64,000 nucleotides of DNA. Source: ZC4RG30 sp963812195 (GTDB lineage: Bacteria > Pseudomonadota > Gammaproteobacteria > Steroidobacterales > Steroidobacteraceae). Both the position numbers and the translations under genes were made by a program. This document shows positions 54,495-63,001 of the stretch, piece by piece (within the stretch, counting starts at the first letter, position 1; each line of letters opens with the position of its first letter). The stretch lies in NCBI GenBank assembly GCA_963812195.1, contig CAWEUI010000007.1, positions 99,075-163,074 on the forward strand. The letters are read 5' to 3'. The notes under the pieces are model-generated. The model had not been told where the DNA came from. It searched no databases and saw nothing but the letters and a program-made list of their open reading frames with translations.

Positions 54495-55733
54495 TCAGCC
54501 GGTAGACTCGACCCGGACATATGGGCTGCTCTCGCCCTGCCCTCTTGCGATGCCACCCCACAGGGCGAAGCCGACGAAGGCAATCAGCGCAGCCCAGGGC
54601 ACTGCGGTATCGAGCTGGGCGCCGAAGCTCAGGCGCTGCGCCCAGATGAGCATGGCGGCCACGGTCAGCAGCGCGGGAATCAGCGTCCACCAGCCGCTGC
54701 GACCCATGTCGTGCAGCCGCCGCACATGCAGCACCACCGCCGGATACAACAGGGTCAACACGCCCCAGCACGCGTAGTCGATCTTCGGGCCCTTGTACGC
54801 GTACCACAGCACGGCCAGCGCCAGCGGCAGCAGTGCGCCCAGGAAATGCCCGCGCGAGGTACGCCCGCCGCCCTGCACGAACAGCGCATTGAAGGACGTG
54901 TGCGGATCCGCTTCGCCCAGCGTCAGCGGCGCGCGCTGCAGGACACTCTTGTAGTACGGCAGGTAGGCCAGCATCAGCAGGCCATTCACGGCAAAGGCCA
55001 GGACTCCCAGGGCCAGCGTCAGCGGCTGATGATCCAGGAACGACCAGTACAGCGCGCTGGTCGACACCGCAAACACCGTGCACAGCGCCGCCGGGACGAA
55101 GACGCCCAGCAGGATCAGCGCGCCTGCCACCAGCTCGATCAGCATGCACAGATCCAGAAGGTTCGAGTGGACCAGCGCGTTCATGAGCTCTGTGGACAGC
55201 GCCGTCTGGCCGGCGGGCGTCGCCCAGAAGTGGAAGAGGAAATGGTTGAGGCCATTCAGCAGCATCCACGCGCCGAAGATCACGCGACCGGCCAGAACCA
55301 GTTGCTTGCGGCCCGGGGCCTGCTCCGTACCGGCAACACTCGCGCGCACGGGGAACATGGACTTCATGCTGGCGATGTACGCGAAGCTCAGCAGGAAATT
55401 GCTGGCCAGTACCCTTCCGCCGGCGATCATGCTGCCGTAGCTCCATTCGGACAGGGGCGCATCCCACCAGAACACGCAGATCACGATCGGCATGCCGATC
55501 AGCAGCGCCAGCGGCGTGAAGTAGCCAGCCAGGACGGCGAGACCGACAATCAGCTCGACCGCCTTGACGACGTCGAACAGGTGAGTGTTCAGCAGCGCCG
55601 TGAGCATCTCGGCCGCCAGTGGGTGGGGGCTGCTGGCGCCCGGCTGTGCATAGATGTGATAGAAGTGCTCGATACCGGCCGGAATCATCCAGCCCGCATA
55701 CCAGAATCGCACGAACCAGATCGCGTACTTCAT
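54495..55733 (-). CDS. DoxX-like/DUF805 fusion membrane protein
   Basis: 412 aa. Two consecutive DoxX-type four-helix blocks (WFVRFWYAGWMIPAGIEHFYH at the front; GRVIFGAWMLLNGLNHFLFHF in the middle). They are followed by a C-terminal DUF805 unit with the signature SRGHFLGALLPLALAV and HDMGRSGWWTL. DoxX proteins are linked to redox and sulfur chemistry in membranes; DUF805 is unknown. The ATG has GCGGGGGAA just upstream. Immediately downstream is the acyl-CoA-dehydrogenase-like gene. Confidence 0.85.
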   Translation of the reverse strand: MKYAIWFVRFWYAGWMIPAGIEHFYHIYAQPGASSPHPLAAEMLTALLNTHLFDVVKAVELIVGLAVLAGYFTPLALLIGMPIVICVFWWDAPLSEWSYGSMIAGGRVLASNFLLSFAYIASMKSMFPVRASVAGTEQAPGRKQLVLAGRVIFGAWMLLNGLNHFLFHFWATPAGQTALSTELMNALVHSNLLDLCMLIELVAGALILLGVFVPAALCTVFAVSTSALYWSFLDHQPLTLALGVLAFAVNGLLMLAYLPYYKSVLQRAPLTLGEADPHTSFNALFVQGGGRTSRGHFLGALLPLALAVLWYAYKGPKIDYACWGVLTLLYPAVVLHVRRLHDMGRSGWWTLIPALLTVAAMLIWAQRLSFGAQLDTAVPWAALIAFVGFALWGGIARGQGESSPYVRVESTG

Positions 55734-55938
55734 GGTTCCCCCGCCAATTCTTGTGTGCGGTCTTATGGCCGCCTGGACGCCTTTATAGTCTGATTTGCTG
55801 GTCGCAGTACAGTCCTTTGCCAATCCCTCACCGCCACCGGCCGAGGGACCCATCAACAGATTTGTCAGAACTGAGTCCGGGCCTTCAGCGCACTTCGAAG
55901 ATGCGGTTGTGGTCTCCGCGCGCGCTCCGGGGCGCTCC

Positions 55939-56592
55939 TCAGCGGCTGGTCAGCAGCGGCGGATGCGCGGCGAGATAGTCGTCCAGTTCCTGCTGCTGTT
56001 GCGCGAGGTCCTGTTCCAGCCCGCGGATCTCGGTCTTCACCTGGCCCATGCGCTCTGCGATCTTCGCGGTGTCGAGCACGGCGTCGACCCGAGCGTCCTT
56101 GGTCGTCTTCTCATCGACGGCCGCGGCGGCGTTCTGGGCCACACTCTTCTGCAGGCGATCCAGTTCGCGGCGCCTTGCGCCAAGCTGTGAACTGGTTGCG
56201 CTGACCCGGCTGCGCAGGACGTGCACCTCGTGACCTTCCGACCAGGCCATCAGGAAGTCCTCTTCACGCTCGGCCGGGCAGACGCCGCCGTACTGTCCGC
56301 CGGATGCACCGACACGATAGCCGTTGGCCGCGGTGCAGAATTCGAGCAGGCCCTCATTACGGCCCTTCTGGTACGCATCGAAATCGGGCGTCACGCCGTA
56401 TTCACCGCAGGCCTTGCGGTGCACGCCGATGCGGCTGCCGGGGTAACCGTGGGCCCCGTCTTCGTAGCCGATGGTTCGCCAGTCCATGGCCAGGCACTCG
56501 TTCTTGCTGAGGGTCGTGGCGCAGGAAGAAAGACCCAGGCAGGCCATCGCGAGGCCTGCCAGGAGGAAACGGTTCAGGGTGACGCGCTGCAT
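55939..56592 (-). CDS. DUF2799 lipoprotein
   Basis: 217 aa. Lipoprotein signal with LSSC (Cys about residue 24). DUF2799 pattern: LSKNECLAMDWRTIGYEDGAHGYPGSRIGVHRKACGEYGVTPDFDAYQKGRNEGL. The C-terminal third is charged and coiled-coil-like (ARRRELDRLQKSVAQ...RGLEQDLAQQQQELDDYLAA). Function unknown; envelope-anchored. Confidence 0.88.
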   Translation of the reverse strand: MQRVTLNRFLLAGLAMACLGLSSCATTLSKNECLAMDWRTIGYEDGAHGYPGSRIGVHRKACGEYGVTPDFDAYQKGRNEGLLEFCTAANGYRVGASGGQYGGVCPAEREEDFLMAWSEGHEVHVLRSRVSATSSQLGARRRELDRLQKSVAQNAAAAVDEKTTKDARVDAVLDTAKIAERMGQVKTEIRGLEQDLAQQQQELDDYLAAHPPLLTSR

Positions 56593-56743
56593 GAGGCGGC
56601 CTCGCTGTCGACAGGTAACGGCAACCTATCAGCCCCGGCCCGTGCAGCCCGTGACGGAAGTCACGTGATGACCTCAAGCCCGCGGGGCGATCCAGGTAAT
56701 GGGTTGTTCGCACCGCGCCGGCCTTTGATGCCGCCGGGCTGTA

Positions 56744-57100
56744 TCAGACACCCAGCAATTCCACTTCGAACACCAGCGTTGCATTGGGCGGGATCACACC
56801 GCCGGCACCGCGCGCGCCGTAGCCGAGTTCCGGCGGGAATGGTCAGCACGCGGGTGCCACCGACCTTCATGCCCTGTACACCTTCATCCCAGCCGCGGAT
56901 CACCATGCCGTCACCGAGGGGGAAGTCGAAGGGGTCGTTGCGATCCTTGCTGGAGTCGAACTTCGGGCCGCGGGATGGGGGGCGTCGGGGTCGTGGAGCC
57001 AGCCGGTGTAGTGAACGGTGACGTGGTGGCCGGCCTGGGCGGTTTCGCCGGTGCCGGGGATAGTGTCTTCGTACTGAAGGCCAGAGGCGGTGGTGGTCAT
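56744..57100 (-). pseudogene. FKBP-type peptidyl-prolyl isomerase, two frameshifts
   Basis: ATG 57100 begins TTTASGLQYEDTIPGTGETAQAGHHVTVHYTGWLHD, a normal FKBP start. The frame breaks near 56985; the continuation FDSSKDRNDPFDFPLGDGMVIRGWDEGVQGMKVGGTRVLTIPA is in a second frame and the end, IPPNATLVFEVELLGV, in a third (break near 56835). Restored, it is a single-domain FKBP of about 118 aa with no signal peptide. It accelerates proline isomerisation in folding proteins. Confidence 0.82.
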
Positions 57101-57399
57101 GCGCAGGTTCCTGATCTCGCGGGAAAGCGACGGTAACCGATCCCAACGCGACTGATCCACACCTCGTTTCTGGGTTCATCGAGCCTCCTGGCCATTCCCG
57201 ACCAATCATTGGCCTGGCGAGGTCGAAAGTGGGGCCGGTATCTGCCACAAGCGTGCAATAACGACCGATGTCTCGACTCGCTCGCGCAGAGATCGCGCCG
57301 TTGCAAGCCCCTGCGATCACCGGGTGCGGGGTTACCATTGCGCAATGCACTCGGTTGCGAGCATCTCCGTATCGCGGGCAAGTCATAGCTGACGCGGAG

Positions 57400-58602
57400 A
57401 TGCCGACTTATTCCATCGCCATCTGCGGGGCGGGGCCGGCCGGCCTGGCCGCGGCGTTGCTGCTGCATCGTGACGGACATCGCGTCAGGCTGTTCGAGCG
57501 GTTCGCGAGTCCGCAACCAGTCGGATCCGGATTGCTGCTGCAACCCACGGGTCTCGCGGTCCTGCAGGAGCTGGGCCTTGCCGAGGGTCTGCTGCTCCTG
57601 GGATCGCCCATCCGTCAACTCCAGGGCCTCACCGTGCCGGGCGGACATCGGGCGCTGGATGTACGCTACGCGGCAATCGGCCCCGAATGGTGCGCGGTGG
57701 GCATCCATCGGGCGGCACTGTTCGACGCCCTGCACAGCGCCGTGGTTGCAGCCGGGATACCGATCGAATGTGGCGTGACGATCGGCACGGATGATCCCCG
57801 CCTCAACGGCCATGACCTCGTGGTCGATGCGATGGGCGCCAATTCACCATTGTGGACGCGACAGGATGCGCGCCGCTCACTGGAATACGGCGCGTTGTGG
57901 ATCAACCTGCCATGGCCCGGCGCGCCATTCCGGCCAGACTGCCTGGACCAGCGCTATCGGGCGGCCTCCTGCATGGCCGGTGTGATGCCCATCGGTTGCG
58001 TCGAACCCGCAAGCACACCGCAGGCCGCGTTCTTCTGGAGCCTGCGGCGCCGCGATCTGACCGACTGGTTGCGCGCGCCATTCCCGCAATGGGTCGAGCA
58101 GGTACAGGCGACCTGGCCGGATGTCGCACCACTGCTGCATCACATCCCTGGACATGGCGCCTGCACCTTTGCGACCTACGACCACTTCACGCGGCGGCGC
58201 CCCTACCAGGGGCGATATGTGCACATCGGCGATTCCGCCCATGCCACGAGCCCGCAGCTGGGCCAGGGCGCCAACATGGCATTGCTGGATGCGCTGGCCT
58301 TGGCCATTGCACTTCAGGAAGCCACCGACCTGGCAGGTGCCATGCAACGCTACGCGGCCATGCGACGCTGGCACGTGCGGCTGTTCCAGTGGTCCAGCGC
58401 CGTGTTTACCCCGTTCTATCAATCGGACAGCCGCCTGCTGCCAATGCTGCGCGACCACCTGTTGGCACCACTCACGCGTGTGCCGCCGCTGGACCGGTTC
58501 GTGGCTCGCCTGGTGGCTGGGATGACGGTGGCGCCACTGCGCGGCCGGACGTTTGAGCCGCTGCGCGCCGAGGCCGGCGATCGGACCCTCTTCCTCTTAT
58601 AG
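57400..58602 (+). CDS. FAD-dependent monooxygenase (PHBH/UbiH fold)
   Basis: 400 aa from ATG 57400 (the GAGA before it is a weak binding site). FAD motifs: the N-terminal dinucleotide fold IAICGAGPAGLAAALLLHRDGHRVRLFE, and the second motif VHIGDSAHATSPQLGQGANMALLDA. A central region includes the D-G-type motif LVVDAMGANSPLW. Family members hydroxylate aromatic or quinone-like substrates with NAD(P)H and O2. It is divergent from the FKBP gene across 300 bp and is followed at once by decayed mobile mystery protein genes on the other strand. Confidence 0.88.
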   Translation: MPTYSIAICGAGPAGLAAALLLHRDGHRVRLFERFASPQPVGSGLLLQPTGLAVLQELGLAEGLLLLGSPIRQLQGLTVPGGHRALDVRYAAIGPEWCAVGIHRAALFDALHSAVVAAGIPIECGVTIGTDDPRLNGHDLVVDAMGANSPLWTRQDARRSLEYGALWINLPWPGAPFRPDCLDQRYRAASCMAGVMPIGCVEPASTPQAAFFWSLRRRDLTDWLRAPFPQWVEQVQATWPDVAPLLHHIPGHGACTFATYDHFTRRRPYQGRYVHIGDSAHATSPQLGQGANMALLDALALAIALQEATDLAGAMQRYAAMRRWHVRLFQWSSAVFTPFYQSDSRLLPMLRDHLLAPLTRVPPLDRFVARLVAGMTVAPLRGRTFEPLRAEAGDRTLFLL

Positions 58603-58604
58603 GT

Positions 58605-59212
58605 CCAGAAACCCGAACAACGGAGCGTACAGTGCCGTGCATCAGCCTGCACGCAGCGCGGCGATCTACCGATGCCGCGCTTCACCGAGCCGCAGCCACC
58701 AGATCGCGCGTTGCCCCATGCCAAACGAGCTGCTCACCGTGATCTTCGCAGCAGCAGATCCGTCATCAAGCGAACTCAAGGCGTCCATTGCCATTCATGC
58801 GTAAGGATCGGATACCGCACCAACCGGTCGATGAAAGTCGCGCGCCGATTTCACGAACCGGGTACGCATGAGTGTTCGAGCTGGTAACAGATGTCGTTCG
58901 CACAGATTGTGCAGGTTTACACAGGTGGCAATCGCTTCCAGCGCCAACGCCGATGTTCTTCTGGGAATTGCGAAAGGTGCCGGCCCACCGCCAGGTCTTG
59001 CCCAGCATCTGGCGATGCAGATCGAGCATGAATTCAAATGAGAGGATATCCGCCGTGCGACGGCCGGCGGCCCACTGTGCGCCTTCGATGATGTTCTGCA
59101 GTTCCCACTCGTTCAGCTCACCCTGCGTCGTGATGTGGCGGGGAATCAGCGCGGCAGCTTCGTCGGGATCGAGCGGCGTGGCGCCGGGCGCGTACGTTGG
59201 ATTCAATCCCAC
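58605..59212 (-). pseudogene. Mobile mystery protein B (Fic domain), decayed
   Basis: From GTG 59212: GLNPTYAPGATPLDPDEAAALIPRHITTQGELNEWELQNI, then ADILSFEFMLDLHRQMLGKTWRWAGTFRNSQKNIGV, the typical opening of mobile mystery protein B. The Fic motif region (normally HPFPNGNGR) survives only as MNGNGRLEFA and related bits in shifted frames. The remaining downstream homology (LLLRRSR and a VAAALRA-like end) is scattered to about 58605. At least three frameshifts; AMPylation activity is not expected. Confidence 0.75.
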
Positions 59213-59246
59213 AGCCGCCTCGGACTGCCAACCAGCACATTCTTGG

Positions 59247-59667
59247 CTACGAGCCGCTCGAGTGCACGTTGTTCGGCTGCCTCACCCACACGCCCTGGGC
59301 TTCGAGCTTCATTGAATGCGTGCTACGCGCCAGCGTCTTGCGCGCCAGCTCGAGCGCGCGCGCGCGGCGCACCTCTTCCAAGGGTTTGTCCGGAACGACG
59401 GCGTACACAAGCTTGCAACCCATGGCCTCGGCCAGCTCACGCAGCGTGTCGAGCTGAATCGTCCCGGTGGCCTCACGGCGCTGCATACCCTCGAACGAGT
59501 ATGCTGCGTCTTGCCCAGGCGTTGGCCGAGCTGCGCGTGGGTCATGCCCAACGCCTCGCGGATGGCCCTGACCGGCCACCGGGTGGTGCGGGCTGGTCCA
59601 GCACAGCTCGGAAGGGTCCGACAGCCGCCTCAACCTGTTGAATTTTCAAGATATCCTGATCTTTCAC
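59247..59667 (-). pseudogene. Mobile mystery protein A (XRE-type regulator), decayed
   Basis: From GTG 59667: KDQDILKIQQVEAA, then VRAIREALGMTHAQLGQRLGK in another frame, then AYSFEGMQRREATGTIQLDTLRELAEAMGCKLVYAVVPDKPLEEVRRARALELARKTLARS in a third. These are the HTH and flanks of mobile mystery protein A. Two frameshifts near 59590 and 59510. In intact pairs it is the upstream partner and probable repressor. Its promoter side faces the palindromes at 59680-59758. Confidence 0.75.
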
Positions 59668-59679
59668 GGCATCACCATA

Positions 59680-59758
59680 CAGCCTTTGGGCTGATTTTCT
59701 GGACTATTTATCAGCTTCACAAGCTGTATTGCAAGAAACTTTGTCAGCTTGTGAGCTG
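59680..59758. promoter_or_regulatory. Three evenly spaced palindromes between mobile mystery A and DUF2075 genes
   Basis: CAGCCTTTGGGCTG (59680), CAGCTTCACAAGCTG (59712) and CAGCTTGTGAGCTG (59745) start 32 and 33 bp apart. Each is a CAGCY...RGCTG inverted repeat and each is followed by (T)AT-rich bases. They sit in the divergent promoter region. They could be operators, most simply for the XRE-type mobile mystery protein A, whose gene starts 13 bp from the first. Confidence 0.6.
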
Positions 59759-59821
59759 TATTTCGAAGTGACCCGCGATTTGCGGCTGAGGCCGGACGTC
59801 GCCGGGTACGCTCCCCCCAGC

Positions 59822-61864
59822 ATGGACGCCGCCCGCCCCAGCCCTCGCCTGCCCCGCGCCTGGTACTCGGCGCCGATCGCAGCCTTCCTCGCGCAATCGA
59901 CCGAAGAGATTCTGGGCATCCTCACCAAGGCCAGCTCGCTCGAGATCGATACCAGGCAGCGCGACGCCTGGGTCAGCGAAATCGCCCTGCTGAAGCAGCA
60001 CCTCGCCGGCCGCACCGGCCACCTGCTGCTGGAATTCAACATCCCCCGCATGGGCCTGCGCGTGGATGCCGTGCTGCTGGTGGGTGGCTGCGTGGTGATG
60101 CTGGAGTTCAAGGTCAACGAACGCGCGGTTAGCACCGAGGCGCGCAACCAGGCATGGGAATACGCGCTGGACACCAAGAACTTCCACGAACCCAGCCACG
60201 CCTTGCCCATCGTGCCGGTGCTCATCCCCACCGCGTACCACACCGATGCGCTGCCACCGGTGCGCCTGGCCGCCGACGGCGTGGCCGCGCCCATCGCCAT
60301 GGGCCCGGACCTGCTGCCGCAGCTGCTCGATACACTCGCCACCCAATACCCCGGACCGCTGGATGCCGCCGCGTGGATCGCCGGCCGTTACAAGCCCACG
60401 CCCACCATTATCGAGGCGGCCCGTCACCTCTACGCCAACCACAGCGTGGCGGACATCGTGCGCACCGAGGCCGACGAGCGGAATCTCTCCGATACCGCCC
60501 GGCGCGTGGAATCGCTGATCGAGCGCGCCCGCGCGCAGGGCGAGAAGATCATCATCTTCGTCACCGGCGTACCCGGCGCCGGCAAGACGCTGGTGGGCCT
60601 GAACATCGCCACGTCCCACCGCGAGCAGACCGACACCCATGCCGTATTCCTCTCGGGTAACGGCCCGCTGGTGACGGTGCTGCGCGAAGCGCTGACCCGC
60701 GATGACGTGGCCCGCCGCAAGCAGCGCGGCGAGCGGATCAGCAAGGCCACTGCCAGCAAGCCGATAAAGGCGTTCATCCAGAACGTCCACCACTTCCGCG
60801 ATGAGGGGTTGCGCGACCGGGAGAAGCCGCCGGTCGATCGGATCGTCATCTTTGACGAGGCCCAGCGCGCGTGGAACCGCGAGAAGGCCGAACGGTGGAT
60901 GCGAGCACGCAAGGGCGTTGCGGACTTTCAGATGTCCGAGCCGGAGTTTCTGATCGAATGCATGAATCGGCACCAGGGGTGGGCGGTGGTGGTCTGTCTG
61001 GTTGGCGGCGGGCAGGAGATTGGTTCAGGTGAAGCCGGCATCGGCTCGTGGATCGAGGCCTGTACCCGTCGCTTCCAGAATTGGCGCCTCTGCGTATCGG
61101 ACCGCCTGCAGGACATCGAGTATGGCGCCGGCGAACCCATCAAGCAGGCCGCCGCCCACCAACGCACCGAATTCTTTGATGACCTGCACCTGACGGTATC
61201 CATCCGTTCATTCCGTGCGGAGAAGGTCTCCGCGTTCGTTAAGGCACTGCTGGATTGCGAAGTCGAAGAAGCGCAGCGACTCCTTGCTACCTTTCGCGAC
61301 CGCTACCCCATCGTCATCACGCGAGATCTGGATGCAGCCAAGCGCTGGGTACGCGAACAGGCCCGCGGGACAGAGCGCTACGGATTGCTCGCCTCGTCCA
61401 AGGCCATGCGGCTGAAGCCCCATGCCGTCGATGTACGAGTGGAGACCGACCCCGCCAAGTACTTCCTGGGCGACCGGGACGACATTCGCTCCAGCTACTA
61501 CCTGGAGGATTGCGCTACGGAGTTTCAGGTACAGGGACTGGAACTGGATTGGGCTGTCCTTACGTGGGACGCTGACCTAAGGCGATCCGCCGATGCCTGG
61601 TCATACCATGACTTTCGAGGGAAGAATTGGACGAATATTCAGAGTGAGGAGAATCGGAGGAATCTGAAGAATGCGTATCGAGTGCTCCTAACGCGGGCCA
61701 GGCAAGGGATGGCGATATTCGTACCGATAGGAGCGACTGAAGACTCAACTCGCATCCCAAGCTTCTATGGTGAGCTCTATAGATATCTCACACACCTAGG
61801 TGTTCGCGAAATATGGCAACAGACCCTGCAAGATCAGTGTAAGAGCCAGTCAACGCTTCCCTAG
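59822..61864 (+). CDS. DUF2075 P-loop ATPase with PD-(D/E)XK-like N-terminus
   Basis: 680 aa from ATG 59822, which places RAWYSAPIAAFL near the N-terminus as in other family members; no earlier ATG is convincing. Residues about 65-130 (LLLEFNIPRMGLRVDAVLLVGGCVVMLEFKV) show the D...E-x-K spacing of PD-(D/E)XK nucleases. The ATPase has Walker A VTGVPGAGKT (about residue 249) and Walker B IVIFDEAQRAW, and later SF1-like elements (TRARQGMAIFVP). It belongs to a defence- and DNA-processing-associated class; specific role unknown. GC content drops in its last 100 codons. Confidence 0.88.
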   Translation: MDAARPSPRLPRAWYSAPIAAFLAQSTEEILGILTKASSLEIDTRQRDAWVSEIALLKQHLAGRTGHLLLEFNIPRMGLRVDAVLLVGGCVVMLEFKVNERAVSTEARNQAWEYALDTKNFHEPSHALPIVPVLIPTAYHTDALPPVRLAADGVAAPIAMGPDLLPQLLDTLATQYPGPLDAAAWIAGRYKPTPTIIEAARHLYANHSVADIVRTEADERNLSDTARRVESLIERARAQGEKIIIFVTGVPGAGKTLVGLNIATSHREQTDTHAVFLSGNGPLVTVLREALTRDDVARRKQRGERISKATASKPIKAFIQNVHHFRDEGLRDREKPPVDRIVIFDEAQRAWNREKAERWMRARKGVADFQMSEPEFLIECMNRHQGWAVVVCLVGGGQEIGSGEAGIGSWIEACTRRFQNWRLCVSDRLQDIEYGAGEPIKQAAAHQRTEFFDDLHLTVSIRSFRAEKVSAFVKALLDCEVEEAQRLLATFRDRYPIVITRDLDAAKRWVREQARGTERYGLLASSKAMRLKPHAVDVRVETDPAKYFLGDRDDIRSSYYLEDCATEFQVQGLELDWAVLTWDADLRRSADAWSYHDFRGKNWTNIQSEENRRNLKNAYRVLLTRARQGMAIFVPIGATEDSTRIPSFYGELYRYLTHLGVREIWQQTLQDQCKSQSTLP

Positions 61865-61942
61865 CCCACAAACATCGAGAACGAAGGCAACATTCCGACA
61901 GATAGGCGAAAGCTGAATTCGTTTCCACTCAGGGAAGAGACC

Positions 61943-63001
61943 ATGAGCACAGCCGATCTGATTATTCACGTTGGTCGAGAGGAAGTTGCGCCATTCGTCA
62001 CCGCAGCGATATCTCACGCAGACTTGAACAAAGACGCATTGGGATTCTTTCCAGAAGGGGTATTCCACGAATTTGCCGCACGAGAGCAGCTCTTCATTGC
62101 AACCACCACTGTCAAGAACGGAGACCCGCAGTACGCCGGCCACATACTCTTCGACTGCAAGTATCCTAGCTGCAGCATCTTGCAGGTAAATGTCTCAGAC
62201 CATCAGCGCCGCATGGGCATCGGGCGAGCTCTAATTCGGACTCTTCGAGATCACCTCGCTCCAGTTGGATTCACATCCATGACGGCTCGGGTTGCAGAGG
62301 ACCTCGCCGAGGCCAATCACTTCTACCAGTCGGAGGGATTCTATGTTCAAAGGGTCTTGCGGGGCGGCGCCTCGCGCGGGCGAATCATCCTCCGTCGAGT
62401 CCTTGAATTGGCCACCCCTCAGCTTTTCGCTCCATCCGGCATAACCGACACAGACCCATTGGGCCTCAAGTCCACTCTCCCGGTCGATAGACCAGTATTC
62501 CTACTAGACCTGAATGTAATCCGTGATATTGGGCCTCGCCGACCCCGCAATGCCGTTGTTGTCGACCTGTTCAAAGGAGAGAAGCGCGGTCTATATCTTC
62601 TGGGGGTTAGCTCGGAGGCTCGCGCTGAACTCAAGCGAACGGCGAAGGAAAGAACTGATCCGCTTCAAGACTTCGTCCGCGTATTTCCAGAATTCCTATT
62701 GCCTGATACCGACGACATTCGCGCCCTATGTATGACACTAAGAAATGTCATCTTTCCGGGTCTACGGGATGAAGTCGCGTTGACGCCCCAGCAACGCTCG
62801 GATTTGCGACACGTGGCAACTGTCATCCATCACAGACTCACTGGACTTGTCACGAGCGATGAGGAAATTCTGACCGGCTCCCATTCCCTAGAAAATCAAT
62901 TTGGCATCAAGATCGTGTCTCCCGCCGCCCTCGCTGCATCGCTTCAAGAGACTTCAGATATTCCCGGAGTTGCTCTCGGGCCGGCTTATCCATGCACCTG
63001 A
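61943..63001 (+). CDS. GNAT acetyltransferase-PIN domain fusion
   Basis: 352 aa. Residues about 50-155 form a GNAT domain (acetyl-CoA site QVNVSDHQRRMGIGRALIRTL; AEANHFYQSEGF). Residues about 180-340 form a PIN-like nuclease: first acidic residue in PVFLLDLNVIRDI, a second Glu in SSEARAEL, and later D in SDLRHVATVI and TSDEEIL. PIN proteins usually cleave RNA. Both parts look intact. It is probably the first gene of an overlapping pair in a low-GC stretch. Confidence 0.75.
   Translation: MSTADLIIHVGREEVAPFVTAAISHADLNKDALGFFPEGVFHEFAAREQLFIATTTVKNGDPQYAGHILFDCKYPSCSILQVNVSDHQRRMGIGRALIRTLRDHLAPVGFTSMTARVAEDLAEANHFYQSEGFYVQRVLRGGASRGRIILRRVLELATPQLFAPSGITDTDPLGLKSTLPVDRPVFLLDLNVIRDIGPRRPRNAVVVDLFKGEKRGLYLLGVSSEARAELKRTAKERTDPLQDFVRVFPEFLLPDTDDIRALCMTLRNVIFPGLRDEVALTPQQRSDLRHVATVIHHRLTGLVTSDEEILTGSHSLENQFGIKIVSPAALAASLQETSDIPGVALGPAYPCT

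Noticed and set aside
54487..55467. Extension of the acyl-CoA-dehydrogenase-like frame to 55467
   Set aside because: The added part is antisense-composition sequence overlapping the DoxX gene in another frame.
59680..59758. Possible small CRISPR-like array
   Set aside because: Only three short and imperfect palindromes, repeats under 18 bases, and no cas genes; better explained as operators.
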